A stretch of DNA of 64,000 nt from Emydura subglobosa. Its lineage: Eukaryota; Chordata; Testudines; Chelidae. The stretch covers positions 76,234,095 to 76,298,094 of the forward strand of contig ML679956.1 of NCBI GenBank assembly GCA_007922225.1. The letters are read 5' to 3'. The translations under genes and the position numbers were made by a program. Of this stretch, positions 23,156 through 33,811 are shown piece by piece (positions within the stretch are counted from its first letter, which is position 1; each line of letters opens with the position of its first letter). The notes beneath the pieces are model-generated. The model was not told where the DNA came from. It made no database searches and worked only from the letters and a program-made list of their open reading frames with translations.

Positions 23156-23464
23156 TGGTCTAGTTCAGGTATTGGTGCGTAGCCAGCCCCATAGCAGCCA
23201 TGAGGAGAAACAGCGCTAGCCAGCCAACTCATATTTGGCCCCTGTCATGATGGGGGTGCACAGCAGGGCCAAAACTGAGTGAGTAGCATTGAGATCTGGT
23301 TCACAGGGATGCCAAAGCTACTCACTCAATGTTGGCCCTGCTGCCTTCCCTCTCCCCAGCATGACACAGGCCCGGTACAGCCAAATGTGAGTTGGTAGCC
23401 GAGCACTTCTTCTCCTTCGCACTGCTGTGGGGTCAGCTGCTGCACCAGTACCTGACTCAGACCG
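23156..23464. repeat. Long imperfect inverted repeat (hairpin)
   Basis: The left arm (23156-23287) and right arm (23317-23464) are diverged inverted copies around a 29-base loop. Near the loop, CAGCAGGGCCAAAACTGAGT matches CAGCAGGGCCAACATTGAGT read from the other arm. Further out, 'aactcatatttggcc' pairs with 'ccaaatgtgagtt', and 'caggtattggtgc' pairs with 'gcaccagtacctg'. There is no open frame through it. Either a foldback element or an inverted duplication would fit. Confidence 0.75.
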
Positions 23465-23991
23465 GCTGCCACTAGATGGAGAGCTGCAGTGAGTACCCAC
23501 ATGGAGGAGCTGGCTGGCAGAGGGGTGCCAGGTTTGCTTACGGCCCAGTGATGGGTTAATCCATCTCCGGGTACTGCCACAAGCTGAAGCCCAACCCTCC
23601 ATGCCTGTCACACACTGAGCCGTTGGACACATGCCTGCATGTCCTCAGAGCGCATGCTTGCAGGCTCACCTGGGGATAGAAGTACAAGCTCATGTCACGC
23701 TGTAGCACATCTCTGCCTGCCCACCTTGCAGTCAGGACGTAGCTAACCAACGTGTGACTGGGTTTTGTCTGGACAATCCACCAATGCTATCCCACAGTTC
23801 CCAGGGCTTGTGTGTTCTGGCCCTTCTACCTCCCAGCTTGCCACTCGCTGAAAGCAACCACCTGATTGCAAAACAGCCGCTCGGCATTAAGCCCTTTATT
23901 GCATGTGGTCTGCTCAACTTTCAACACAGCTAAGCCTAGTTCATTGCAAGAGACAAGATACCCCCTTCCCCCCACCCCGTGTGCAGCTAGC
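23465..23991. other. Upstream flank of the Myb/SANT-like relic
   Basis: No domain is visible. The open frame that contains the Myb/SANT-like block extends up to 23866, where its first codon is TTG and not ATG. Its first 42 residues look like untranslated sequence. The block 'gctatcccacagttccc' near 23787 may belong to the same element. Confidence 0.35.
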
Positions 23992-24186
23992 TGGCCAGAG
24001 GACCACACCCGAATTTTGGTCAATCTGTGGTGTGGGGACTGCAAGGCCCACAATTTTGGCAAAAGCAGCAAGCTGCATTTATATGACGAAATCTCCAGGA
24101 GCTTGGCAGAAAGAGCCTGGATCAACGGGGAAGCTTTCCATTGCAGGGAGTGGATCAAGCCCCTCAAGTCTGCCTGCCAAAGGATG
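23992..24186 (+). pseudogene. Myb/SANT-like DNA-binding domain relic
   Basis: About 65 codons show the pattern of the Myb/SANT-like (trihelix/MADF-like) domain that is widespread in transposon-derived vertebrate proteins. It opens with an N-terminal Trp in ASWPEDHTRILVNLW, followed by a second Trp 12 residues on. Then come a helix with LYDEISRSLAER and a third helix around CREWIKPLKSACQRM. Such domains bind DNA in Harbinger-type accessory proteins and their domesticated relatives. There is no start codon, and no transposase domain or second exon nearby. The frame continues downstream directly into CR1 sequence. The family call rests on spacing of Trp and hydrophobic residues, not on a search. 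Confidence 0.5.
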
Positions 24187-24319
24187 GGCATAGCGAGCCT
24201 GGCAACTCCCCAGTTACTTGCCTGCTTCGGTTGGGTCTTCTCACAAAAAATAACACGTGACCGGATGACGAGCAAAGTTACCATAGACCGTAAAGGGGAA
24301 GAGATGCAGATTGGGATAA

Positions 24320-25640
24320 GTAAAGAATATGTCAGAGCTCTTCTGATCAGTTTGAATGAATTCAAATCAGCAGGATCTGAGGCTATTCACCTGAGGGTAC
24401 TGAACGAATTAGCTGAAGAAATCTCAGAATTACTGGCAATAATATTTACAAACTCATGGGCGACAGGAGAGGTCCAGGAAGACTGGAGAAAGGCTAACAT
24501 GGTGCCCATCTTTAAAAAGGAGGAAAGGAGAAGCCAGGGAACTACAAACCAGTCAGCCTGACCTCGGTACCTGGGAAACTACTAGATTAATGCATAAAAC
24601 ATTCAATTTGCAAATACTTGGAGGATTAAGGGGTGATCACCAGCAGCCAGCGTGGATTTACCAAGAACAAATCATGCCAAACCAGCTCGATTTCCCTCTT
24701 TGACAGGGTAACTGGTTTGGTGGATGGGGGAATGTGGTGGATATAATATACCTGAACTTCAGCAAGGCTTTTGACACAGTCCCATATGACATTCTGATAA
24801 GTAAGCTGGAGAAATGCGGGCTTGGTGGAACTACCATTAAGTGGATACAGAGTTGGGTAAACAACTGCAAACAAAGCGTAACTATTAATGGAATGGTGTT
24901 AGGTTGGAGAGAAGTCTCAAGTGGGGCTTCACAGGGATCTACTCTGGGTCTGGAGTTGTTTAACATCTTTATTAATGACCTGGATGTAGTAATAGCGAGC
25001 GTATTGATGAGATTTGTGCATGACACACAGCTGAGGAAGAGAGAGGCCAACGCTTCAGAGGATAGAGCTAAAATGCAGAGGGACTTTGACAAATTGGAGA
25101 ACTGGGCTATAGACAACCAAATGAAATTCAGCGAAGATAAATGTGAGGTGCTACTCTTAGGGGAAGAAAAACCTAATGCAGAAATACAGACTAGGGGGAT
25201 AACTGGCTTGGCAGCAGCACTGCTGAGAAGGATCTGGGAGTTGTGGTGGATCACAACCTCCTCATGAGTCAGCAATGTGATGCTGTTGCAAAAAAAGCAA
25301 ATGCAATTTTAGGTTGCATTAACAAAATTACAGCATGCACAGTGCTGGTCAGGCCTCGGTTGGAGTACTGCATCCATTTTGGGTCACCAGTGTACAGAAA
25401 GGATGTGGAGAAACTGAAAAGGATCTAGAGGCGAGGGACAAATATGATCCAAGGGATGGAAGGCAAGCAACGGCTGAAGGAAATGGGTATGTTTAGTTTG
25501 GAAAAGAAACGATGAAGGGGGGACATGAGAGCGGTCTTCAAATACTTCAAAGACTGCCATAAAAAAGATGGAGAAAAGTTGTTCTCTTTTGTCAGAGAGA
25601 GCCGGAGAAGAGGCAATCGGTTCAAACTACAGCACAGCAT
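24320..25640 (+). pseudogene. CR1 reverse transcriptase, catalytically dead
   Basis: RT landmarks appear in order. ELAEEISELLAIIFTNSW and EDWRKANMVPIFKK lie upstream. The 'NYKPVSLTS' block lies in another frame near 24541. Motif A reads [16 protein letters not shown] with Asn (24755-24757) in place of the catalytic Asp. Motif B is SGASQGST. Motif C is FVHD, with His (25019-25021) in place of the first of the two Asp. The connection and C-terminal parts continue to [15 protein letters not shown] in a shifted frame, with in-frame stops beyond 25425. At least two frameshifts and several stops are visible. Two of three catalytic aspartates are lost. Confidence 0.88.
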
Positions 25641-25837
25641 ATTTAGATTAAATTAGATTAAAACTTCCTAACTGTAAGAACAGTAGGACAATAGAACAGA
25701 CTGGCTAGGGAGGTTGTGGAAGTTCCTTACCTGGAGGTTTTCAGAAGGAGGCTGGAGAGCCATCTGTCTTAGATGCATCTTGGCAGGGGGTTAGACTAGA
25801 TGGCCCTTGCGGTTCCTTCTAACCCTATGATTCTATG
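24320..25837 (+). mobile_element. CR1-type LINE, third subfamily
   Basis: The copy covers the RT domain through the 3' end. It closes with 'ggcccttgcggttccttcta' and the terminal 'ccctatgattctatgg' at 25837. The 3' UTR differs from the other two CR1 groups in the window. The 5' end is uncertain because the upstream frame stays open. Confidence 0.88.
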
Positions 25838-26699
25838 GGGAATTCAGCTGGGTGATCGCGATCGTCAGCACAGAGCCCACAGTTCTGCATGGCCATCTCT
25901 GAGTCAGGACGGCATGCTCATCAGACCAGAGGTTACAGGGACGCTACTGGAGGAGAGCTTAGCGGCAGAAGGGCTGGAGTGGCAGGATCAGACCCTGGAC
26001 CAGGACATGTGGATTGATCAGCCAGGGGAACATCATGGCCCAGTATTTGGAAGATCTGTCTGGAGAAGGGACTGGAGAGGAAACGGTAATACAGCAGGAC
26101 CTGAAGTCTGGTATGTGATGGCTGCCAGTTTAAAAATTATTATTCTTGAAATCGCTGCATAAATGGGAAGGTTTTCCAGGCTCTGACCAATGCAATTATT
26201 GTTATGGAGGAAATGGCAGGTAGGGGGCTGCAGTTGGCTTCGGATGAGGGTAGAAGCCATGTAATTTCCCGGGCACCCCCTTCTCCAAACTCCCACCTTG
26301 TGGGATCCAAGATGGATTCCAAATGAGGAAAAAACCAGACAGTTAATGATCAGCTTTTCTTAACTGTGCGCTTCTTGTTAGAAGGGATCAGCATTATCGC
26401 CTTAGGAAGCAGGAGTGCATATTTCAAACGTACTGCTCTGTTGTTAATTGGGTCATGAAGGAATGCTGTTTTGAGTTGCGTTGCTGCAGTCTCCTGGGCT
26501 GTCTGGATTATAAATCCCAGTAGCTGTGATGAGCAAAAAAAAGCTACTTAGGTTATATTTGGTTTCCTGGGCCCCTCTCTGGTCGCAACATGCTGTCTGG
26601 GATGTCCAAGCTGTCTGCGATGTCATGGATGACAGGAGAGGTTACGGTCCACAGTGGTTGGTTCTACAGATACCAGTCCTCTGCACCCCTGTGCCCAGA
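25838..26699. other. No gene recognised
   Basis: Open frames of up to 120 codons with no domain. No repeat family identified by eye. Confidence 0.5.
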
Positions 26700-27194
26700 A
26701 TTCAAGAAGGAAGTTGATAAATTGTAGAGGGTTCAGAGAAGAGCCACGAGAATGATTAAAGGATTAGAAACTTGTCTTATAGTAATGGATTCAAGGGGAT
26801 CCATCTAGTTAGCTTCACAAAGAGAAGGTTAAAGGGCGACTTGATCACCGTCTATAAGTATCTATGTGAGGAACAATTATTTAATAATGGGCTCCTCAGT
26901 CTGGCAGATAAAGGGCCACCACGATCCAATTACTAGAAGTTGAAGCTAGACAAATTCAGACTGGAAATAAGGTGTAATTTTTTAATGGTGAACGTAATTA
27001 ACCATTGGAACAATTTACCAAGGTTTGTGGTGGATTCTCCATCGCTGAAAATTTTAAAATCAAGATTGGATGGATTTTTTTAAAAAAAGATCTGCTCTAG
27101 GAATTATTTCGGGGCAGTTCTCTGGCCTATGCAATACAAAAAGTCAGAGTAGTTGATCACAGTGGTCCCTTCCGGCCTGGGAATCTATGAATCT
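26700..27194 (+). mobile_element. CR1 LINE 3' part, old
   Basis: Blocks 'ttgataaattgtagagggt', 'gaagagccacgagaatgatt', 'aaggttaaagggcgacttga' and 'attctccatcgctgaaaat' follow the order of CR1 ORF2 C-terminus. The end is 'tcccttccggcctgggaatc' and 'tatgaatct' at 27194. All frames have stops. Confidence 0.82.
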
Positions 27195-27480
27195 TAGTTC
27201 AGCATTTTATTTTTATTTGTTCATATGTTCACTCATGGCTGGTGATACTTGAAAACTTTTTCAGGCTGTGGAAACTCTAGGCAGCCGGACAAATCCTGGG
27301 GGAGGACAAACTTGTAATGACTACCTCTGCAATTCACAAACCCCCACCATTCACTGATCTGGTATTCAGGCACCAGATGTCAAAATATCTCCTTTGTGTA
27401 GATGGATGGTATTCCTCCACTGGCCTGGAAAAGGAGTCCTCTCTTCCCATCTGGGACCTCCAGTAGATTTCTGTCTTCTA
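27195..27480. other. No gene recognised
   Basis: Unassigned interval. Confidence 0.5.
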
Positions 27481-27605
27481 AGGCTTGTCCCAGGTACATA
27501 TCCATGGTCACAGAGAAAGCTTGTGCAAGAGTAGGGAATTGACTCCAGGTCTCCTGAGTCTTCCAGTAGCACCTTAACCATTGGTCCATTCTTCTACCAT
27601 TCATT
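27481..27605 (-). repeat. tRNA-like SINE head, reverse
   Basis: On the minus strand 'aatggttaaggtgctactgg' is an A-box-like block, and 'ctggagtcaattccctact' is a B-box-like block 25 bases later. The spacing fits a tRNA-derived SINE head. Confidence 0.5.
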
Positions 27606-28845
27606 TAGCCTGTTATCTCTGTGTTTAAAACGTCTTCTTTACAGTGAATTTCAACCGGTTCCTCACTTCTCACTTGTGGAGCTGTAGATCTTGGAGATGG
27701 CAAAGACCTTTTTGATCATCCAATTCTGTTCCCTAAGGGGCATTAGCAAACTTGCAAAGGAACTCTCATCAAACCTAATGGGATGCAACCCTCCTCTCAC
27801 GCGGGCCAGTTTTATACCGGTGCAAGCCCTCTGATTGTAATGGAGCTACTCCTGATTTACACAAGTCTAAGTGAGAGAAGAATCAGGCTGAACACCAAAT
27901 TGATTTCAAGCCCATGGAGGGCAATGGAAAGAGACTCCTATTGATTCCAATGGACTTTGGGTCATTCCTACTGATGCTATGCCCATACCTCCATATTACA
28001 AACACCCGGCGCTTGAGTAATTTAAAGCTGGACCAGGCAGAGCATCAGATGATGTAGCATAAGGAGGAACCATGCATCAGCAGCAGAAAAGAAGAGCTAA
28101 AAGACTTTTTTCCATCTCTGCTGTGATTATGCACAGCACTTCTGAAGTGTTTCTCTTCTGCAGGCATACAAACTGAGCAGCAGCTTACGCTGCATCTGCA
28201 ACCTCTGAGTCCAGAGATTGTGGAATGTGAGTTCCAGAGCTGCCCCTGGACACCTTGCCCGTGACATTATAGTGTCACTTGCTTCTCTCCGTGCTCAGTA
28301 CCCCACGCTCCCCACCTCTACTCGATAAACAGCAACAAGAAAGGACTCAAAGATCTGTCATCTGGAGAGGTTCCTACTTCGTGAAATTACAGGCGATGGT
28401 TTGAGATGCAGTGGAGGCCTGCTCATTGTTACCTCCCTGTCATTCCTTGTTTAGCCGTGGGCCGCTGCATTAAAATGTGGATGAACTCTGACAAATTCTG
28501 CCAATTCTCCCTCCCCTTTTCCCTGCCTCCCTCCTGCCCAACCAGGAAACGTCCTTCAGGCTCCTGACAAATCTCATTAACCAAAGCCATGTCCAGAGCA
28601 CAGCCTAGGAAGAAAGAAAGGAGGCGTGTTGTGTGAAAAGGAACAGCACTTCAGGGCCCAAGATTGGCGTTGTGTTGCACAAGAGGGGGGCTTGGAAAGG
28701 AATTCCAATAGGGAATGCAACTGAAGCAGGCCTTGAATTAATTTAAATTTGGATCTCTTCTTCTCTCCCCCTCCCACTCAACTATATGGGTGTTTTCCCT
28801 ACAGTGAATGGAGCATTGCTGGTGAAATGTACCGGCTTGAAAGAT
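27606..28845. other. No gene recognised; possible old SINE piece
   Basis: 27800-27890 has 'tggagctactcctgatttac' and 'acaagtctaagtgagagaag', phrases typical of old foldback-type repeats. The rest is unassigned. Confidence 0.4.
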
Positions 28846-28914
28846 GGGCCTGATCCTCAGCTAGTGGGATGTTAACGGAGCTATGTGGCTCTCTGCCAGC
28901 TGACAATCTGGCTC
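28846..28914. repeat. Foldback element
   Basis: 'gggcctgatcctcagct' and 'agctgacaatctggctc' are decayed inverted copies. It belongs to the GATCCTCA family at 48841, 50433 and 59668. Confidence 0.6.
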
Positions 28915-29329
28915 GTGCCTGTCGAGGTGTTTCTGTGGTCCCCATCACTGTAGTACCTAAGCGCCTGGCAAACGTTTGGATGTAGCGTCACAGCCGTCTT
29001 CCGCAGAGCCATAGGGCGGGTGCAGTGCAGTGTTCTCTGGCCACTCTCCTTGAATGTGTGACTCTGTTATGGCGGTACCTTGATGCCCTTATATCTAAGG
29101 GGGGGGATGTTGGGGGAAGGGGCTGGTACTTGTCAATGCCCCAAACTGGCTCATCATTTGCAAACCAACCAGCAAATCCTGGACTTAGTGTAGAGTTCAC
29201 AACAACCTCCCTGCTAAGGGTCCCTTCCAGCCCCCCCAGCTCTGGAGGTGCCGCTCTGCTGTGCATGGAGAGGGTATGGCTAGATTGGTGGGGAAGAGGC
29301 ACATGTGTGACCGCCTGTATCTTAGCCAA
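28915..29329. other. No gene recognised
   Basis: 28935-28975 has 'cactgtagtacctaagcgcc', a remnant of a reversed MIR-like tail. The rest is unassigned. Confidence 0.4.
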
Positions 29330-29396
29330 TACCAGGGACTGAACCAGTCCTTTCAAGCCTGGCTCTCTACAACTTGAGCTAAAGAGCAGCCTGTGG
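29330..29396 (-). repeat. tRNA-like sequence
   Basis: On the minus strand, 'tttagctcaagttgtagaga' (A box) is followed by 'aggactggttcagtccc' (B box). This is the same head type as at 10866, on the opposite strand. The D and anticodon stems do not fold well, so it is not called as a tRNA gene. Confidence 0.55.
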
Positions 29397-29719
29397 TTTG
29401 GGGGCCTGTAACAGACCGATATGTCCTGTGGACCAGGCGCTCAGGGGGACACATACACACTGAGCAGCAGATGACACAAGCAGGGGTGTGAGCTGTCCGC
29501 ATAGTGCAAATCCCCAGCTCCAGGGGTGTAGGGCATAAGTGGGTGTGACCAAATGATCCACCATTGCATTGAACCCAAATCCTCCTGCATGGGGTGGGGG
29601 GCATGTAATGGTTTCTTTCCTCCCTCATGCATCTCCCCAGTGCCTGCATGGGCTGGTGCCTGGAGCTGGCTTTCTTCACTATCTTTTGCTTTCCCAGGGA
29701 TGGGAAAGGGTGTCCTCTC

Positions 29720-30085
29720 TGATATATCTACTCTGCACACTAGACCTGGGCTCTGACTCAGGTTTGAGCCCACGCCTCTCTTCCATCCACACACAGATGA
29801 GGCTGACTCAAGTCAGCAAGCACTTGGGTTCTCAGACCCTGCTCAGAGGGTGGGTCAGGGGCTGAGCCCTACTGTGACTTGGATCCAAGCCTTGCCATTT
29901 TGCAGTGTGGATGCAGGTCAAGCCATAGACCTGAGTAAGAAGGTCTGCGTGGTGCCGTACAGCTGCGTTAGCATGGCTGCGAGACCCTTGTCCAGCAACC
30001 GTGAACCCATTTACAATGCACTGTGAACACTACCAAGCTCACAAACACGGGATCCACAGACCTGGGCTTAGTGTGCAGTGTATCC
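29720..30085. mobile_element. TIR element about 365 bp
   Basis: The left end carries 'ctgcacactagacctgggct' (29733-29752). The right end read in reverse is 'cactgcacactaagcccagg' (30061-30080). The interior has repeated 'gacctgggctc', 'ggtcaagccatagacctga' and 'agacctgggctt' blocks that partly pair with each other. It is non-coding. The target duplication was not resolved. Confidence 0.6.
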
Positions 30086-30367
30086 ATCCTCTTTCAGACT
30101 CTGCTGCAGTAATGCAGTGCTGGTGCAAGGGGCAGGTAAGATTACACCCTGTGCACTGTCGTCAGGGCTGCTTATTGGTCTCCAACTCAGCTGCTGTTGC
30201 TTGATGGGCTTCGAATGTCTCTAATTTAAATGGGAATTCATCTAATGTTGCACTTGCGGGCCAGGAATAGAGGAGACCTTTGAGTGACCTTATGGAAGAC
30301 CAACAACAGATAGGCAGTTGTCTGAAAGCTAACTCCTTTACTGGGTTCCTTGAACATCACTTGTATA
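30086..30367. other. No gene recognised
   Basis: Short unassigned interval. Confidence 0.5.
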
Positions 30368-30827
30368 TAGAACTGGTTCAGAATTTTTCAAGAAAACATT
30401 TGTCATAGAAAAACATCAATTGGAACGCACCAAAATTGTTTCCACCACAGGGTCAAGTTTTGATGAACCTCCCGATGCGAAAATCTTTTGAAAAAAAAAA
30501 AATAGTTTTGAAATTGTCAAACTGTTTCAGGTCAATGTCTTCGAAAAAGAAATGTTCCAGTTTTCCAGTTTGAAATGACTGGTTTTTTTTGGCCATGTAA
30601 AGTAGTTCAAGTCAAAGAAAGGTAAGAAAAATAGGTCACGATAGAAACAAAACATTGTGAATTTATTGAAAAGAAATGTGGATTGGCCCGAACCAATTTG
30701 TTTTGTTTTTTTCCAGTTCATGAAAATTTTCACGATTTTGACCTTTCATCTCAATTCAGGATGGGAAAAATTTGTGAACTCTTGAAAATATTCAGGGGAA
30801 AGGAAAGCCATTTCCTGCTCAGCTCTG
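30368..30827. mobile_element. AT-rich hAT-like element
   Basis: It begins TAGAACTGGTTCAG and ends CTGCTCAGCTCTG, decayed inverted ends of the CAGAGCTGG type seen at 41680. The flanking 8-mers CTTGTATA (30360-30367) and CTTGCTTA (30828-30835) match at 6 of 8 positions, which fits an old hAT duplication. The interior is AT-rich and non-coding. Confidence 0.65.
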
Positions 30828-32859
30828 CTTGCTTACAGTTTCCTTCAGATATAGTAAATAAACATACAGCATAACTCACATGCTGCATTTGGTAGTAATT
30901 CCAGCTGGTATATGATTGTCATGCATAAATATGCTCTATCTTCCAGTGTAACTGTGTTTATGTGTGCGTCTGCACATGGACAGAACATGAATGTGTTCAT
31001 CCAGTTGTGGAAAGCAAGGTAGGCTGGGACCAGGAGGGTCTCTGAGTAGTACAGGTACAAACAAAGGTATACATTTGCCTAGTTGATGGAGTGCTCAGTT
31101 GTAGCTTGTTGAAGGCCACTTCTAGACGGGCAGATTTGGATATAAGTCTTGGACTGAGGATGAGTGGACCGCTTAGGGGGTTGGTAATGGTAGCTGGAGT
31201 TTTTGTACTTTTGGGTCTGTTTCATGTACCGCGCACAGGGGATTAACATGAAAGGCCTCCATTCTTGTAAAACTAAACTGACTCTTTATTAAGAGACCTA
31301 TTTAAAGAAAATGCTGTAACTACAGCTGCATTCCAGCCACGTGCAAACAGACTGACTTCCGGGTGCCTCTTCCAAACTGTCCTCTACTGCAACTTGTGCT
31401 CCTTCCTCCTAGTTCCATGCAGGTTGCTGCAGGATTAGCAGCTTGAACCCGCCCCGTTCTGATAGTAACCCAAAATCACCACAAGAAGTTAGCGCTTGTT
31501 TGGTCTTTGTGAAATGAGTTTGGTAGCTCTCTACCTCTTGGCTAGTGGACAAGTATCTGTCACCGAAACCACCAGGTTAATTGACTCTAAATGGTGCCTT
31601 CATTTCCTGTCTCAACAGAGACACCATGGAGGAGATACGCTGTGCAGGCTGAACACCTCACCTTATCGCTAAGTTTTCCCTCCACCCCTTCACTGAGGTG
31701 CGCACTGGAAGGCATAGTGGTGTAGGGGGTGCCTCATTTGGCCCTGTTCTGGTAATTGGAGATAGACAGAAAGCTAAGCTCCCCAACGCTGTCAGGTGGA
31801 CAGTGCAGTCAGAGTGACTTAAGAATAAAACTTGCGCCGGCTGTCTGAAGCCTGCCATCTGAGAGGAAATCCCTCATCTCCCCTACAGAAAATGGTGACT
31901 GAGTTAGAAGCTATCTTTTATCTGAGAGGATCAGAAAATGAGCTAGCTGTCTGCTGTGCTGCACTGGAATGCGGGAAACATGCCTTTCTCTGGAAAAAAA
32001 ACCAAACCAAAAGCCCAGGATATTTTTCCGTCTTTGTCCAGTTTTGTGTGTGCGGGTGTGGTTTGCACTAATGCAGGTCACTGCACGCAGCACGGCAGGA
32101 AACCACAGAAAGAAAACCCCAAGGAGCTGGGCATGGTGGAGCAGCCGAGGCTGTAGTACCTACAGCCACAGGAAGGCAGCGCTAAGTGGCTTGGAAGCAC
32201 TTTGGCTGGTTTGAACATTGGCCAGTGGAAGTTGAAGATCAGAGGTCATGGCTGTCTTACGACTGAACGCTCTTTAGGATATTAGCCATTAATTAGGAAC
32301 AGGTGGTAGTTGTCTAGACAACCATGTGAGATAGAAGGAAATGGATGTTCAGGTGATTATTGGCAAAGGGCCGGGAATTAACCACTTAATAAACTCCACT
32401 ATTTTTTTTTTCTCCTGGGGATATCACTTTACCCCTCTGAGTCTACCCAGCGAGGGAGGAATGTACAAGTTGCTGCATTCCAAGCCAGGTCCATTTCGTG
32501 CCATTAGAAGATGCAGACCAAAAAGTATTTCATGCCATTTAAGCGTCTAAGGAGAAACTCTGCATTTTTGCAGTGATCTCATCTATTCCCTAATGAGCTC
32601 TGCTGGGAAGTGAACAGCTGACAAATATCGGCTTAGAATGAATCAAATGAGCCCACTCATTCTCTCTCTCATCCACGCACGGCACCATGAATCAGACAAC
32701 AACAACAAAAGCAGCAGGGGTTCTTTAATAGCCCCCAGTAATCAATAGTACAGCACCAGCACTGCCTCAGCGGGAAGAGTGCTATCTCCTGAATCGCCAT
32801 TGCCACTTCCTCTGGGCTCTGGCATCTGTATGGCAACCTCCCAGCTAAGTCATGTATAC
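30828..32859. other. No gene or named repeat recognised
   Basis: This 2-kb stretch is one of the few without an obvious recent insertion. Open frames are short and overlapping. A T run lies at 32402-32411. Confidence 0.5.
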
Positions 32860-32955
32860 GCCTTCCTCTGAAATGGCTGGTACTGGCCACTGTTAAAGAC
32901 AAGAGGCTGGACTAGATGGGACCACAGGTTTGAGCTCCTGTGTCTTATTCTATGT
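32860..32955 (+). mobile_element. CR1/L2-type LINE 3' end
   Basis: 'tactggccactgttaaagac', 'gaggctggactagatgggac' and 'cttattctatg' give the typical order of a LINE 3' end of this class. Confidence 0.65.
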
Positions 32956-33489
32956 GATCTGATCTATCTGGCTATACTATGCCTGAAGATGCATCACCTC
33001 GGGCTGTGATCCTGTTACACCTCATAAGCTGAGCAAGGCTGATGGGTTAAAAAGCGGAGGAGACTGCTAAACAACGTACAAATGCAATTGGGTAACGCGG
33101 GGTAATTTGGTAGGTGTCATTCTTCCCTCTGGTGCAATGCTGGACCAATCCCTCAAGGCTGAGCTCAGGGGGGCCTATTGAGCATCGTTTATGCTCATAA
33201 TAAATTCCGTGGCACTCTTCATCACCGTTTTCTTTCCATCCCCCTGGACAAACTCCACCTTGAGTTCTGCTTTCCTCTATTTCCCCTGTAGTTTTATTTG
33301 ACTGTTGTTCTTCACACCCTCCTTTGACGACTGTACGCAGTGCAACGGAATCCCTGGCAGGACAGATGGCATTTAAATAGCGTATAAGTAACCTGCAATC
33401 TTGGCTCTGGTGTTCCGCTCTGCTGATTCTTGCAGAGTTCCCACTGACATAGTGGAGTGGCTGATATAGGACTCCATTAATAAAATGAA

Positions 33490-33625
33490 GTATTTATGCC
33501 AATCAGCGTGGGTTTATGGAAAATAAATCCCATCAAACTAATTTGTGATGAGATTACAAATGTAGTTGGTAACGATAATAGAGTTGATGTAATTATTTTA
33601 TTTTGCCCCAGGTGTTGTATGGAGT
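33490..33625 (+). mobile_element. CR1-type RT fragment, very decayed
   Basis: 'atcagcgtgggtttatggaa', 'atcccatcaaactaatttgt' and 'gatgtaattattttatttt' follow the DNA order of the CR1 RT stretch just before motif A. Stops are present in every frame. Confidence 0.55.
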
Positions 33626-33811
33626 AATGAACTGATTGTTGAAAGGGAATATCAGTTTAAAAAAAAGTAATTATTTTTATTTCTGATGAAAAACAAAGGT
33701 ACTTCAGTTCTCTAAGTGTAAGGTTAGCCCATCTTTACTTGAATGGGGAACAGTTCAGTAAAGCACCATGATTGACTTTACAATTTAATCTATGTGACGT
33801 CAGTGGGACTT
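33626..33811. other. No gene recognised
   Basis: Short flank before the best-preserved CR1. It contains one possible decayed foldback phrase, 'tgacgtcagtgggactta'. Confidence 0.4.

Noticed and set aside
23826..24365. 179-codon minus-strand open frame
   Set aside because: It is antisense to the Myb/SANT-like and CR1 coding relics and has no domain of its own.
29330..29396. tRNA gene on the minus strand
   Set aside because: A and B boxes are visible but no proper anticodon stem is present. It is treated as a tRNA-derived repeat.
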